Shown here piece by piece: positions 25,883 through 35,834 of a stretch of DNA of 64,000 nucleotides. Position numbers and translations under genes: made by a program. This DNA is from Novipirellula caenicola (lineage in GTDB: Bacteria > Planctomycetota > Planctomycetia > Pirellulales > Pirellulaceae): contig NZ_BAABRO010000005.1 in the NCBI RefSeq assembly GCF_039545035.1, positions 62,001 to 126,000 on the forward strand. The letters are read 5' to 3'. Under the pieces are notes generated by a model. It made no database searches, was not told the origin of the DNA, and saw only the letters and a program-made list of their open reading frames with translations. The number at the start of each line of letters is the position of its first letter. Within the stretch, counting starts at the first letter, position 1.

Positions 25883-26287
25883 CTACGGCCACTGGACCCA
25901 CGCATCGGGTTCGGCCGGAACGACGCGGGTGAATCCATCGCCGAGCGGATCAGTGGCGTAATGATAGCCAAACGCGGTCCCCAGAGGCTGGCCATCGATC
26001 GTGTGAACCTCAACCCGGACGCGGTGGTAAAGATCATCAAAACCCGGCTGATTCGTCCCTTCGATCTGGTCCAAAACACGCAGCACTTGCGGCATTTGAT
26101 CGTCGGTAAAGCTCCAGAATTCGCCCAGCACTCGGTCCTCGCCCGCCTGCATTGCCGGATAATCGTGACGATCAAACAGCGTCCCCCGTGTCCAAGCGAC
26201 TTGAATGGATTGCGGAGCACACGGCCAAAGCGATTCGCGACATTGCCCCCGTTTGAGCGTTCCGTAAACAAAGACCGATGTCAGCAT
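25883..26287 (-). CDS. Gamma-glutamylcyclotransferase-like (GGCT/AIG2) protein
   Basis: A 134-residue protein of the GGCT/AIG2 fold. It opens with the substrate-binding loop VFVYGTLKRGQC, keeps GEFWSF in the region of the catalytic Glu and ends with a Trp-containing strand (AWVQWP). Such enzymes form 5-oxoproline from gamma-glutamyl compounds in the cytoplasm, but many bacterial members are untested. Family length is normal. The gene diverges from rsmG with 200 bp between starts. Confidence 0.82.
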   Translation of the reverse strand: MLTSVFVYGTLKRGQCRESLWPCAPQSIQVAWTRGTLFDRHDYPAMQAGEDRVLGEFWSFTDDQMPQVLRVLDQIEGTNQPGFDDLYHRVRVEVHTIDGQPLGTAFGYHYATDPLGDGFTRVVPAEPDAWVQWP

Positions 26288-26491
26288 GTTGCTCCACTTT
26301 GCTGGCTATAAGGAAGTCTCACTAACGAAGACCGTCCGGCTTCGCAAAATCACAACCCGAGCTAGTCGAGCCAGAAATTTAATCCGAATGCAGCGGTGAA
26401 GATCCTGCGGTGCTCTGGTTCTCAATCGCGGCATGATGCATGATGATGATCGTACCCCTTCCTTGCCAGTTCTCTTTGCTATTATTTGCCG

Positions 26492-27157
26492 ATGTCATTG
26501 GATCCTGAATTCGCTGCTGCCCTTGACGCTCATTCGATGGAAATCGACGAGGTGATCGCGCTAAAGCTGCAGGCCTATGCCGAAACGATGTGGCGATGGA
26601 ACGAGCAATTGAACTTGACCCGTCACACGACCTGGGACCTGTATGTCAGCCGCGATCTACGTGATTGCTTGCAATTAGCTCCACTTCTAGAGGCGGGCGA
26701 GGAGGTCTTGGATTTGGGCAGTGGCAACGGAGTTCCTGGAATTCCGCTGGCGATTTTGCGGCCTGATATCGACGTTTCGCTGGCTGAATCGGTTGCCAAG
26801 CGAGCCAACGCGTTGGGCGAGATCATCGAAGAACTTGAGCTTCCCGTGCCGGTTTACGCCGCTCGCGGCGAAGATTTGCTCGAGGATTTCCGTTTTTCGA
26901 GCGTCGTCAGCCGTGCGGTCGGCAGTATCGCGAAATTTTGTCGCTGGATCGAACCCCACTGGGCCAGCGTCGATCGTCTGCTGCTGATCAAAGGTCCAAA
27001 ATGGGTCGAAGAGCGGGGCGAAGCACGTCATCTCGGGGCGCTCGCCAATTTGCAATTGCGGCGAGTCGCAACTTATCCGCTGGGCGATGACGAGGCCAGC
27101 GAAGGGGTGATTCTGCAGATTTGGCCCGCAGGGGCCCGCGGTGCTCGATACAACTAA
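26492..27157 (+). CDS. rsmG: 16S rRNA (guanine-N7)-methyltransferase RsmG
   Basis: A 221-residue class I SAM-dependent methyltransferase that modifies G527 of 16S rRNA (E. coli numbering). The SAM loop is [36 protein letters not shown] matches the family's N-terminal block, and [12 protein letters not shown] and [11 protein letters not shown] its later blocks. ATG 26492 is taken; the TTG two codons upstream is less likely. In many bacteria rsmG adjoins mnmG or parA/parB; here it precedes the sulfate-activation genes instead. Confidence 0.88.
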   Translation: MSLDPEFAAALDAHSMEIDEVIALKLQAYAETMWRWNEQLNLTRHTTWDLYVSRDLRDCLQLAPLLEAGEEVLDLGSGNGVPGIPLAILRPDIDVSLAESVAKRANALGEIIEELELPVPVYAARGEDLLEDFRFSSVVSRAVGSIAKFCRWIEPHWASVDRLLLIKGPKWVEERGEARHLGALANLQLRRVATYPLGDDEASEGVILQIWPAGARGARYN

Positions 27158-27324
27158 CGGCGATTGCTGCCCATCGGTCGCGGATTCGCCAAGGGCAGGC
27201 ATCAGGTTCACCTAGCCACAAATCGGCGAACGTCTATACTCGTGCATTGAACGTGGCCCAAGGCGGCCCAAATTGGGCTGAAATGGCCCACCCCTCTCCC
27301 TTTTGCACTCGATTCCTCGGCGCG

Positions 27325-28236
27325 ATGTCGGATTATAACCTAACTCACCTCAAGCAACTTGAAGCCGAGAGCATTCACATTATTCGTGAAGTGGTCTCGG
27401 AATTTAACAAGCCCGTCATGCTGTATTCGATCGGCAAGGACTCGGCGGTGCTGTTGCATTTGGCACGAAAAGCGTTTGCTCCTGCCAAGATCCCGTTCCC
27501 GCTGTTGCATGTCGACACGACGTGGAAATTCCGCGAGATGATCGAGTTCCGCGACAACTTGGTGAAAAAAGAGCTCGGTTTGGACCTGCTCGTTTACATC
27601 AACGAAGAGGGGCTGAAGCACGACATCAAACCGTGGGAAGACAGCGAGCGGCATACGGAATTGATGAAGACCGACGCGCTGAAGGCGGCGTTGAACAAGT
27701 ACGGTTTCGATGCTGCCTTTGGTGGTGCCCGGCGTGACGAAGAAAAGAGCCGTGCGAAAGAACGCGTCTTCAGTTTCCGTGACAAGGCGCATCGCTGGGA
27801 TCCCAAGAACCAACGCCCCGAGCTGTGGAATCTGTACAACGGCCGGGTGAACAAGGGCGAATCGATTCGCGTTTTTCCGATGAGCAATTGGACGGAACTG
27901 GATGTTTGGCAATACATCCACTTGGAAAACATTCCGATCGTCCCGCTGTACTTGTCCGCCCCTCGCAAGGTGGTCAATCGAAACGGCGTGCTGCTGATGC
28001 GAAACGACGACCGCATGCCGCTGTTGGAAGGCGAAAAGGAAGAAACCCGCATGGTTCGCTTCCGCACGCTCGGTTGTTATCCGCTGTCCGGCGCGGTTGA
28101 AAGCGAAGCGACAACGCTGCCCGAAGTGATCCAGGAGATGTTGTTGGCGACGACCAGTGAACGACAAGGCCGCATCATCGACCAAGACGAAGGCGGCGCC
28201 GGCATGGAAGAAAAGAAACGCCGAGGATACTTCTAG
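27325..28236 (+). CDS. cysD: Sulfate adenylyltransferase subunit 2 (CysD)
   Basis: ATP sulfurylase small subunit, 303 residues, which with the CysN GTPase makes adenosine 5'-phosphosulfate from ATP and sulfate. The PP-loop motif is [30 protein letters not shown] and [12 protein letters not shown] are family blocks, and [14 protein letters not shown] follows. The length is that of E. coli CysD. ATG 27325 ([16 protein letters not shown]) is the true start although the frame is open for 68 codons upstream. It is followed 54 bp later by the cysNC gene and forms an operon with it. Confidence 0.95.
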   Translation: MSDYNLTHLKQLEAESIHIIREVVSEFNKPVMLYSIGKDSAVLLHLARKAFAPAKIPFPLLHVDTTWKFREMIEFRDNLVKKELGLDLLVYINEEGLKHDIKPWEDSERHTELMKTDALKAALNKYGFDAAFGGARRDEEKSRAKERVFSFRDKAHRWDPKNQRPELWNLYNGRVNKGESIRVFPMSNWTELDVWQYIHLENIPIVPLYLSAPRKVVNRNGVLLMRNDDRMPLLEGEKEETRMVRFRTLGCYPLSGAVESEATTLPEVIQEMLLATTSERQGRIIDQDEGGAGMEEKKRRGYF

Positions 28237-28290
28237 AAACTGGTGTCCTGCCCACGCCAAACGTCACCCTTTCAACTTCATATTTGACGC

Positions 28291-30234
28291 ATGTCCCACA
28301 AATCTGACCTGATCGCCACCGATATCGAAGCCTACCTGAAGCAACACGAGCACAAGCAGTTGCTGCGGTTCATTACGTGTGGCAGTGTTGACGATGGCAA
28401 AAGCACGTTGATCGGCCGCTTGCTGTACGACAGCAAGATGATTTACGAAGATCAACTGTCGCAGCTTGAAGCCGACTCGAAAAAGATCGGCACCACCGGC
28501 GGCGATTTTGACCCCGCCTTGCTGACCGACGGACTAAAGGCTGAACGCGAACAAGGCATCACGATCGACGTGGCCTATCGCTACTTCAGCACGGCGAAAC
28601 GAAAATTCATCATCGCCGACACGCCCGGGCACGAACAATACACTCGCAACATGGCCACCGGTGCAAGCTCCGCCGACTTGGCGGTGATCTTGATCGATGC
28701 GCGTCACGGCGTGCTAACGCAAACGCGGCGTCACAGCTTTATCGTTTCGCTGTTGGGAATCCGCCACGTGATCGTGGCGGTCAACAAGATGGACATCGTC
28801 GATTTTGACGAGCAGCGATTCAACGAAATCTGCGATGATTATCGCGCGTTCGCAACCCGATTGGACCTGCCCGATTTGCACTTCATTCCGATCAGTGCAC
28901 TCAAAGGGGACAACCTTGTTGACCGCAGCGAGAACATGCCGTGGTACAGCGGCAGCACGCTGATGAATTTCTTGGAAACCGTGTACATCGGCAGCGACCG
29001 AAACCTGCAAGATTTCCGTTTGCCCGTCCAATACGTGAACCGTCCGAACCTTAATTTCCGCGGTTTCTGTGGCACGATTTCCTCGGGCATTATCCGGCCG
29101 GGCGAAGAGATCATGGTGCTGCCGAGCCGACAAAAATCCAAGGTCAAAGAGATCGTCACGTTTGACGGCAATCTAGACGAAGCGTTTGCTCCGCTGTCGA
29201 TCACGTTGACGCTCGAGGATGAAATCGACGCCAGCCGCGGTGACATGATCGTCCGCGAAGGCAACCTTCCCAAGAGCCGCGATCATATCGATGCCATGTT
29301 GGTTTGGATGGACGCCGGCGCCATGGTGCCTGGTAAAACGTACCTCTTCAAACACACCACTCAAACGCTGCCAGGCACGATCGACACACTGAAATATCGT
29401 GTGGATGTAAACACATTGCATCGCGAGCCCGCTCCGCAGTTGGAACTGAATGAGATTGGACGTGTCAGCATCTCGCTAAGCGGCCCCATTCATTTCGATG
29501 CTTATCGCCGTAACCGCAGCACCGGTGCCTTTATCGTGATCGACCGGATCACCAACGCCACCGTCGCAGCCGGGATGATCTTGGACAAATCGGGCGATAA
29601 CGATTCCAAGAGCATTTGGGATGACGATTTGCAAGCGAGCGATTCGGGCGATCCGAACGAAGTTTCCGCGGTGACGCCTGCCGAACGGGAAGCTCGTTTT
29701 GGCCAAAAACCGGCCACGATCCTGTTGACCGGATTGACCGGCAGCGGCAAGACGTCGATCGCCTTGGCTGTCGAGCGCAAGCTGTTCGAGGAAGGTCGCG
29801 CCGCAGCGATGATCGATGGCGAAAGCGTGCGACGTGGATTGAGTCGCGACCTCGGTTTTTCCGCCGCCGACCGCAGCGAAAACCTTCGCCGTAGTGCTCA
29901 CTTGGCCCAAGCACTGAACCAAGCGGGCATGATTTGCGTTGCCGCGTTTGTGGCGCCGTCCGAAGAGGTGCGAAGCAAGGTCGGCAAGCTGATCGGCGAA
30001 GACCGTTTCTTGGTGATCCATGTGGCGACCCCGGTGAACGTATGCCGAACACGAGACACCAAAGGCCAATACGCCAAAGCCGACGCCGGTGAACTGTTGA
30101 ATTTCCCCGGGGTTACCGCCGAGTACGACGAACCCAAAAATCCTGATTTGACGCTCGATGCGAGCCAACAGAGCATTGATGAATGTGCGGACGCCATCAT
30201 CAAACTGTTGCGAACGCAGGGAATCATCCGCTAG
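28291..30234 (+). CDS. cysNC: Bifunctional sulfate adenylyltransferase subunit 1/APS kinase (CysN-CysC fusion)
   Basis: A 647-residue fusion. Residues 20-440 are an EF-Tu-like GTPase: P-loop [11 protein letters not shown]3 [13 protein letters not shown]4 NKMD, then two beta-barrel domains. Residues 465-645 are APS kinase: P-loop [27 protein letters not shown] and the family stretch [16 protein letters not shown]. With CysD it converts sulfate to APS and then PAPS for sulfation or reduction. No PAPS reductase (cysH) or sulfotransferase is in the window. Planctomycetes carry many sulfatases, so sulfated compounds may matter here, but that is inference. Confidence 0.95.
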   Translation: MSHKSDLIATDIEAYLKQHEHKQLLRFITCGSVDDGKSTLIGRLLYDSKMIYEDQLSQLEADSKKIGTTGGDFDPALLTDGLKAEREQGITIDVAYRYFSTAKRKFIIADTPGHEQYTRNMATGASSADLAVILIDARHGVLTQTRRHSFIVSLLGIRHVIVAVNKMDIVDFDEQRFNEICDDYRAFATRLDLPDLHFIPISALKGDNLVDRSENMPWYSGSTLMNFLETVYIGSDRNLQDFRLPVQYVNRPNLNFRGFCGTISSGIIRPGEEIMVLPSRQKSKVKEIVTFDGNLDEAFAPLSITLTLEDEIDASRGDMIVREGNLPKSRDHIDAMLVWMDAGAMVPGKTYLFKHTTQTLPGTIDTLKYRVDVNTLHREPAPQLELNEIGRVSISLSGPIHFDAYRRNRSTGAFIVIDRITNATVAAGMILDKSGDNDSKSIWDDDLQASDSGDPNEVSAVTPAEREARFGQKPATILLTGLTGSGKTSIALAVERKLFEEGRAAAMIDGESVRRGLSRDLGFSAADRSENLRRSAHLAQALNQAGMICVAAFVAPSEEVRSKVGKLIGEDRFLVIHVATPVNVCRTRDTKGQYAKADAGELLNFPGVTAEYDEPKNPDLTLDASQQSIDECADAIIKLLRTQGIIR

Positions 30235-30273
30235 TCGCGAATTCGGCTATTGGGTGGACCCAGCAGCGGCGAA

Positions 30274-33222
30274 TTAACGCCGCACGGGGATCTCGTAGTT
30301 CAATATCCGCTTGCCGTCTTGTTCACCGGCACGCAGCAGCATCGTTTTGCCAAGCAGCGACTCGGCGTCGTCCCAGTAGAATTCGCGACGCACGGTTTCG
30401 CCTGGTTTGACGGTGATAAAGCGGCGTTGGTATTGGCGGCCACCCTGAGGAAAAAGCATGCAGTCATAGGCTTGCGTGACATTGGAATCGTTGGTCATCT
30501 CAATTTCGACTCGCAATTGATTGTCGGCCAACAGACGTGTTTCGGTTTCGATTCGTAATCCAATCGGCCCGACCGTCAAATCACGATAGACCGTGAATTT
30601 CTTGGACGGGATCGATTGGTGTTCAAACCGCAGCGGGATCTCGTATTTGCCGACCTTGGCACTGTTGCCCAACACCAAATTGAACTGCAGCGTCGCACTC
30701 TTGCCGGCTTGCAATTCCCAAGGAATCGACGGCTCATTAAAGCTCCAGTGCTCGGGTGCCAGCACACTAAGCGAGCCTCCGAGACCTTCGCGGGTCGGGT
30801 TAGTGAACGTGACATCAACCGGTTGTGTTTGCCCGAGCAAACTATCGACCTGTTCTTGCTCGACTTCCACTGACATCCGAAACGCCAATAGCGTGGGGTC
30901 CGCTCCGGCGATAAAAATCGGACGAGGACCGATTTCGACACGGTGTGCCACTTGGCCTTCGACCTCGACTAGTTCCAATGGCTGTCGTCGGCCCCAGATA
31001 TCAACCACTTGTACTTGGTCACCAAGATAGATCAGCTCTTCACAAGGCAGCGGCGACCACAACATCACCACCGCACGGTTCGCTCCGGCAAAAACAATGT
31101 TCTCAGCCTTGCTTCGCAATCTTAACGACCCCATTTGACGCAAGTCGCCGATCATCAACGAGGTGGTGCGCCACGGCAACAACATCTCTTCGGGGCGTCC
31201 ATCGGCGTTCAAAAGACCTCGTTCGGGATCCCTTGGTTCAGAAACAAACGCGGCTTGAACACGATGCTTACGTACGACCGCCATTCGTTTTGCCAGGTCT
31301 AGAATTCGAGCGTTACGGTCATAGCGGCTTTGCTCGATCGGCTCGACCACCACCCAGGTTCGCGGACCGTTGCTGCCGCCCTGCAGTTCTTCCAGACGTA
31401 GGTATTCGTCCAGTTCGTCTGCAGTCAACTCAGGGTCGCTCGATCGCTGCACCGCGTTCCAGGATGTTTCCGATGGCATCAGATCGCGTTCGGTCCAAGG
31501 CCAACAAATTGCAACTTCGATCGGTTGCCCATAGCCTTGCAGCCCAGTCGCAATCTCGGCGATCGATTCCTGCAGATGGCTGCGGTCCAAGAAACTGTAA
31601 TCCTGATTGCCGCCCAACTGCCACATCTTTACCTTCAATGTCAACCGCGTCATCACCGGTTCAAGCAAAGGTTGCCAAACACGCGAATCACGGAACAACT
31701 GAGACGCCACGACATCGCGGCGGCCGCGAATGTCAAACAACGGCACCTGCGATTCCGGAGGCACATCCAGCAACCCGATCGTTTGGATACCGACATCTTG
31801 CAGCCGTGAACTGGCGTCTAAAATTCGGTCCGCCGTCGCAGTGTCATTGGGCTCGATCCAACACGGAATCTTGACCCAATCGACGCCAAGCTGAGCGAGC
31901 CAGGCGGCGAGTTCGCGCGGCGGCATGTCTCGGCCACTTTCAACCAGCGTCCATCCGAAACTTCCTTGATGCGGTTGACCAATCGCGGGGTCAACCACCG
32001 CAAACGTCGTCTCGGTCGCCAACGTACGAAGGTTGCGTCCCTGCAACGACGCCATCACACGATAAAAACCAGGCTGCAGATCGGGCAATTCCCAGTGCAC
32101 CTCCATTCCGCGTGGGCCGCCCGATGCGGGCTTCGCCGGCAACCCGCTCGCTGGCCGCTTCACGTTTGCTGCATCGGTGTTGGGAATATCCGATATCTGT
32201 CGAGTGATCTCACGACCATCGACATCCATCAACCGAAACAAGACCTGAGTCGCTCCGCTGGGCAACCCCAGCACCGTTGCCGCGACATCCACCGGACCGC
32301 CCACCGTGTGAATCCCCATCGGATGATCGGTCACAAGTTGCAGCTGTGGAAAAGGCTCGATGCTGATGTCGTCAAACCCGATTTCGCCGCGGATATCCTC
32401 GAGCCCATCTTCGGCGCCCTCGACAATCAACCGAACAAACACCCCCGTGGCGGCGCGGGGCGCACGGATGCGATCGAGCACCAATTCGGTCCAATCGGTA
32501 GTGCCGGAAATCGATTCGGTCCCGTGGGTCTCGACCTCGTCGCCATCGTCATTAACAAAAACAAACTCCGCTCGGGCGCGGTCATGACGCAATCCATGGG
32601 TCATCACCTTCACGCTGAATCGATATTGATAGACGTGACTGGTTTTCACCGGAGGCGACTGGGTCATTACCAAACCGCCATCCAAGTCCACTTTCAAATA
32701 ACGATCCACGACCGCGTCGGCAAGCGAGGGTGGCAGCACTGGTAAAGTGTCGAGATGCCTGCGGAGCCGAGGCCACTCGCGGATCACCATCGTGTCGATC
32801 GCTCGCAACTGCTGTTCGGCCGCAGGGTCCTTCGGCGCAATCGCCACTTTGACGTACTTGGGATAACGACGACCAACGCGTCGCTGCCAATTGTCGGGCC
32901 AATCGTCAAAGTTCTTGTCGCTGCCGCGGCCAAAATTCCAAAGGTGTCGAGGCAGCTTGTCCGGAGGCAGCCGATCAGCAGACCTTGATCCCGTTGATAA
33001 CGATTCCGACGCGGCGTGAGACATTGAGGAGGATTCGGCCGATCCTGAAGTCATGCCGTTTGCTAGCGAAGTGGATTGAGCCGACAGGATTATTGGGGAT
33101 GCCGCCACGGCGCAGACCCCCAGCACCGCTACCATGATCGCAGAAACGATCCGGCGGCAATCGCGATACTGGCTTTCGTTTCGATAACGGCAGGGTAAAA
33201 TGCCGCCGATTCGAAGGTTCAT
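30274..33222 (-). CDS. Large secreted protein with beta-sandwich and TIM-barrel-like regions, unknown function
   Basis: A 982-residue protein. A long basic n-region precedes a hydrophobic segment (about 27-47, IVSAIMVAVLGVCAVAAS), so it is exported or anchored. Residues 190-300 resemble a carbohydrate-binding beta-sandwich (VFVRLIVEGAEDG, GFDDISIEPF). Residues about 420-720 resemble a glycoside-hydrolase-like barrel (GWTLVESGRDMPPRELAAWL, then VDWVKIPCWIEP), but catalytic Glu residues cannot be assigned. The C-terminal 280 residues read as two Ig-like domains (DVTFTNPTREGLGGSLSV). ATG 33222 lies only 23 bp from the divergent start at 33246, so a start further in (for example ATG 33135) is possible. 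Confidence 0.7.
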   Translation of the reverse strand: MNLRIGGILPCRYRNESQYRDCRRIVSAIMVAVLGVCAVAASPIILSAQSTSLANGMTSGSAESSSMSHAASESLSTGSRSADRLPPDKLPRHLWNFGRGSDKNFDDWPDNWQRRVGRRYPKYVKVAIAPKDPAAEQQLRAIDTMVIREWPRLRRHLDTLPVLPPSLADAVVDRYLKVDLDGGLVMTQSPPVKTSHVYQYRFSVKVMTHGLRHDRARAEFVFVNDDGDEVETHGTESISGTTDWTELVLDRIRAPRAATGVFVRLIVEGAEDGLEDIRGEIGFDDISIEPFPQLQLVTDHPMGIHTVGGPVDVAATVLGLPSGATQVLFRLMDVDGREITRQISDIPNTDAANVKRPASGLPAKPASGGPRGMEVHWELPDLQPGFYRVMASLQGRNLRTLATETTFAVVDPAIGQPHQGSFGWTLVESGRDMPPRELAAWLAQLGVDWVKIPCWIEPNDTATADRILDASSRLQDVGIQTIGLLDVPPESQVPLFDIRGRRDVVASQLFRDSRVWQPLLEPVMTRLTLKVKMWQLGGNQDYSFLDRSHLQESIAEIATGLQGYGQPIEVAICWPWTERDLMPSETSWNAVQRSSDPELTADELDEYLRLEELQGGSNGPRTWVVVEPIEQSRYDRNARILDLAKRMAVVRKHRVQAAFVSEPRDPERGLLNADGRPEEMLLPWRTTSLMIGDLRQMGSLRLRSKAENIVFAGANRAVVMLWSPLPCEELIYLGDQVQVVDIWGRRQPLELVEVEGQVAHRVEIGPRPIFIAGADPTLLAFRMSVEVEQEQVDSLLGQTQPVDVTFTNPTREGLGGSLSVLAPEHWSFNEPSIPWELQAGKSATLQFNLVLGNSAKVGKYEIPLRFEHQSIPSKKFTVYRDLTVGPIGLRIETETRLLADNQLRVEIEMTNDSNVTQAYDCMLFPQGGRQYQRRFITVKPGETVRREFYWDDAESLLGKTMLLRAGEQDGKRILNYEIPVRR

Positions 33223-33245
33223 TTGCAAACGAAAGTAGGAATTCT

Positions 33246-34034
33246 GTGGCTGAAGTCAAAGTGGCGGTACGACTGGATAACTTGCGAACTCCGTTACGCA
33301 AATCGCTGCCGCTGGTTGCAGGCATGGGTGCAACGGCAATCGAAATCGACGCAAGGAACGGTATTCGCCCTTCTGAATTGTCGGACACTGGGCTGCGACA
33401 ATTGCGGAAAATGCTGGATGATCTGAATTTACGGGTAGCCGCGGTCCGTTTCCCCACCCGCCGGGGATACGAAGTCACCCAGGACCTCGACCGCCGAGTC
33501 GAAGCGACCAAGGCGGCGATGGCATTCGCTTACAAGCTTGGCGCTCCGGTGGTCGTTAACCAAATCGGCTCCATTCCCGCGGAAAAAGACGATCCTCGCT
33601 ACATCACACTGCAAAGCGTCATGGAGGATCTCGGCCGCTACGGCACCCGAATCGGATCGGTGTTCGCCGCTGAAACAGGCACCGAATCAGGCGAAACGCT
33701 AGCAGAGCTATTGGATGCTAGCGAAGACAGTTATGTCTCCGCCGCCCTGAACCCTGGGCAATTGATCATCAACCGGCACAGCCCACGAGAAGCGATTAAG
33801 GCGTTGGGCAATCGGATCCAGATCGTCTGCGCAGTCGACGGGGTGGTCGATCTAGCCGCCGGTCGTGGATTGTCGGTGCCGCTGGGTCAGGGGACTGCCG
33901 ACTTTCCGGAACTGCTGGGAATGCTCGAGAATTTCCAGTACCGCGGCTATTTCGTCGTGGGCCGTCGCGACATGCCCGTCGACTCGGCCTACGAAGAACT
34001 CTCGCAAGGCGTCGAGTACTTGCAGAACCTGTAA
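33246..34034 (+). CDS. Sugar phosphate isomerase/epimerase (xylose-isomerase-like TIM barrel)
   Basis: A 262-residue AP-endonuclease-2-type TIM barrel. Landmarks are GATAIEIDARNGIRP, KLGAPVVVNQIGSIP, SVFAAETGTESGETL and YVSAALNPGQLIIN, with alternating strand-helix units. No signal peptide. A cytoplasmic aldose/ketose isomerase or dehydratase role is typical, but the substrate is unknown. Some usual metal ligands (His/Glu/Asp) are not obvious, so it may be a diverged member. The start is GTG 33246 (VAEVKVAVRLDN). It is divergent from the large secreted protein gene with almost no spacing. Confidence 0.78.
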   Translation: MAEVKVAVRLDNLRTPLRKSLPLVAGMGATAIEIDARNGIRPSELSDTGLRQLRKMLDDLNLRVAAVRFPTRRGYEVTQDLDRRVEATKAAMAFAYKLGAPVVVNQIGSIPAEKDDPRYITLQSVMEDLGRYGTRIGSVFAAETGTESGETLAELLDASEDSYVSAALNPGQLIINRHSPREAIKALGNRIQIVCAVDGVVDLAAGRGLSVPLGQGTADFPELLGMLENFQYRGYFVVGRRDMPVDSAYEELSQGVEYLQNL

Positions 34035-34086
34035 GTTTGCCAAGTAGTGGCTTAGCGGCAACAGCACTGATTTTGGGGTTTGCTGC

Positions 34087-34150
34087 AGTGGACGAGGCAA
34101 CGAGTTCCCACGATTCGACCGCACTTCAGCGACGCGTTGCCTCGTCCACT
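34087..34150. repeat. 16-bp perfect inverted repeat between convergent genes
   Basis: AGTGGACGAGGCAACG at 34087-34102 and CGTTGCCTCGTCCACT at 34135-34150 are exact reverse complements with a 32-bp spacer. They sit in the gap between the isomerase gene and mqnD. No T-run follows on either strand, so this is not a standard intrinsic terminator; a REP-like or solo element is more likely. Confidence 0.75.
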
Positions 34151-34181
34151 ACCGCATCGTGAAAGCTGGATGGTGCACCCG

Positions 34182-35030
34182 CTACGTCGGCATGCGAAAC
34201 ACTTCGATCGCTTTCTCAGTGCCGATGCCGGCTTCGCGGGCACGCCGCGACAGGATCGTGATCGCGTGACGACCGACGTCGCCCAGGTCGAGCGTCCAAT
34301 CGTTGACGTACAAATCGACATGCTTCATCAACACGTCGTCGCTAAACTCTTGAGCGTACTTTCGCATCGTCGGCAGCGCCGCGTCGCGGTTGGCCATCGC
34401 AAAGGCGATCGATTCGTGGATGACTTGTTGGACCTTTGCAATCACATCCGCTGGCAAAACACGACGAGCCACAATGCCGCCCAACGGCAACGGCGTCGTC
34501 GATTCGGTTTCCCAACGCTCCCCCAAATCCTCTACGCGACCAAGCCCTTGGTCTTGCCACGTGAAGCGGCCCTCGTGGATGCAGACACCAAAATCCGCTT
34601 CCCGCTGCTGCAACATCGGCATGATCTCTGAGAAGACAACCTGTTTGATGTTTACCGTCTTGGGATGAAAAATTTTCAACAGCAGCGTCGCGGTCGTGTG
34701 TTCGCCAGGGCACAACGTTGTTTTATTTTCGTCCTCGGGCGTTCCCGCATCATCGGGCGACGCGGATAACAATAGCGGACCGACCCCAAACCCCATCGCC
34801 GAACCACTGGGCAACACGACCGTCTCTTCGCTGAGCAACAACGCCGCATGAAAGCTGGTCTTGGCGACGTCAAACTCGTTGCGAAACAGCCCATCATTGA
34901 GCTGTTGGATATCCAACAGCCGAACATGAAAATCGAGGCCACGCCAATCGACCAGCCGGTTCATCAGGGCATGAAACGCAAACGTGTCATTGGGGCAAGT
35001 CGAAATACCAAGTTCAATCGGTCGATTCAC
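34182..35030 (-). CDS. mqnD: 1,4-dihydroxy-6-naphthoate synthase (MqnD)
   Basis: Periplasmic-binding-fold enzyme of the futalosine route to menaquinone, converting cyclic dehypoxanthinyl futalosine to 1,4-dihydroxy-6-naphthoate. The start of the chain, LGISTCPNDTFAFHAL, is the family hallmark; FDVAKTSFHAALLL, FGVGPLLL and IHEGRFTWQDQGL follow. With the GTG start at 35030 it has 282 residues, as usual, and a GAGAGG site stands about seven bases upstream. The frame extends upstream to 35102 without conserved sequence. It lies 169 bp downstream of mqnB on the same strand, so both steps are encoded together. Confidence 0.9.
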   Translation of the reverse strand: MNRPIELGISTCPNDTFAFHALMNRLVDWRGLDFHVRLLDIQQLNDGLFRNEFDVAKTSFHAALLLSEETVVLPSGSAMGFGVGPLLLSASPDDAGTPEDENKTTLCPGEHTTATLLLKIFHPKTVNIKQVVFSEIMPMLQQREADFGVCIHEGRFTWQDQGLGRVEDLGERWETESTTPLPLGGIVARRVLPADVIAKVQQVIHESIAFAMANRDAALPTMRKYAQEFSDDVLMKHVDLYVNDWTLDLGDVGRHAITILSRRAREAGIGTEKAIEVFRMPT

Positions 35031-35198
35031 GTCAGAGCCTCTCAGAAAAGCATTTTTTACAAGCGGAGCTTGTCGGATCCTACAGCATAGCGAGCTCGCC
35101 AAGTTGTGTCGCTGATCGCTCAGCGATCTTGCCTTCGCATTTTCGCGTTCATGGTGCGTTTTCGTTTTGTTTACGAATTCGTTTTCATTGCGAAACGA

Positions 35199-35834
35199 TC
35201 AATGACGATCAAATAGCCGATTCACGAGTTCTGCGGCGGCTTGCAGGGCCTCGTCGATTTGCCATCGACGATGATCACGGTCCCCCACCTGATTCGAGAT
35301 GCCGCGAACCACCTCTAGCGGCACTTCGTGCATCCGACATGCCATCGCGACCCCAAACGCTTCCATGTCTTCGGCGATTGCGTCGGGAAATCGGCCTGCC
35401 CGGTGCTCGGCGTCTCTCGCTGACTGCGACGCCGCACACACACTGAGCAATCGCCCCGCTGAATCCGTCGTTATACCGTTCGATCCGCCCAGTTCGATCG
35501 TATCCCCAATATCGTCGAAATGCGGCCAACCGATTTCGGATGCCGAACGAAACGATTCACCGACGCCAACCCCAATGCCTTCACACGTCACCTGTCTAAA
35601 CCGGTACGCAGCCCCGACATCGCCGTGACCCGAGAACACACCTGCAATTCCAACTAACACGACTTGTTCGGGACGGTACGTTGCAATCAATTGCGAGGTT
35701 CGTGCCGCGGCTGCGATCTGGCCAAACCCACACAATTGCGTCGTCCATCGATCATTGCCCACATTCGTATCCAACCGCGCCGCAATTTTGTCACGTTCCA
35801 GCGCCGTTGGAATCAGCAATAAATTAGAAGCCAC
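35199..35834 (-). CDS. mqnB: Futalosine hydrolase (MqnB)
   Basis: Nucleoside-phosphorylase-fold enzyme that removes hypoxanthine from futalosine. Landmarks are LLLIPTALERDKIA, VVLVGIAGVFSG, EDMEAFGVAMAC and VVRGISNQVGDRD, the last including the usual purine-binding Asp region. GTG 35834 gives 211 residues, close to the family norm, and it overlaps the end of tsaD by 11 bp, so translation is probably coupled. Its neighbour mqnD supplies a later step of the same pathway. Confidence 0.88.
   Translation of the reverse strand: MASNLLLIPTALERDKIAARLDTNVGNDRWTTQLCGFGQIAAAARTSQLIATYRPEQVVLVGIAGVFSGHGDVGAAYRFRQVTCEGIGVGVGESFRSASEIGWPHFDDIGDTIELGGSNGITTDSAGRLLSVCAASQSARDAEHRAGRFPDAIAEDMEAFGVAMACRMHEVPLEVVRGISNQVGDRDHRRWQIDEALQAAAELVNRLFDRH

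Noticed and set aside
27340-28260. 306-codon ORF antisense to cysD
   Set aside because: cysD is unmistakable; the antisense protein shows no domain pattern.
34087-34150. Intrinsic terminator for the sugar isomerase or mqnD gene
   Set aside because: The stem is perfect, but the 32-base spacer is long and there is no T-run on either side.
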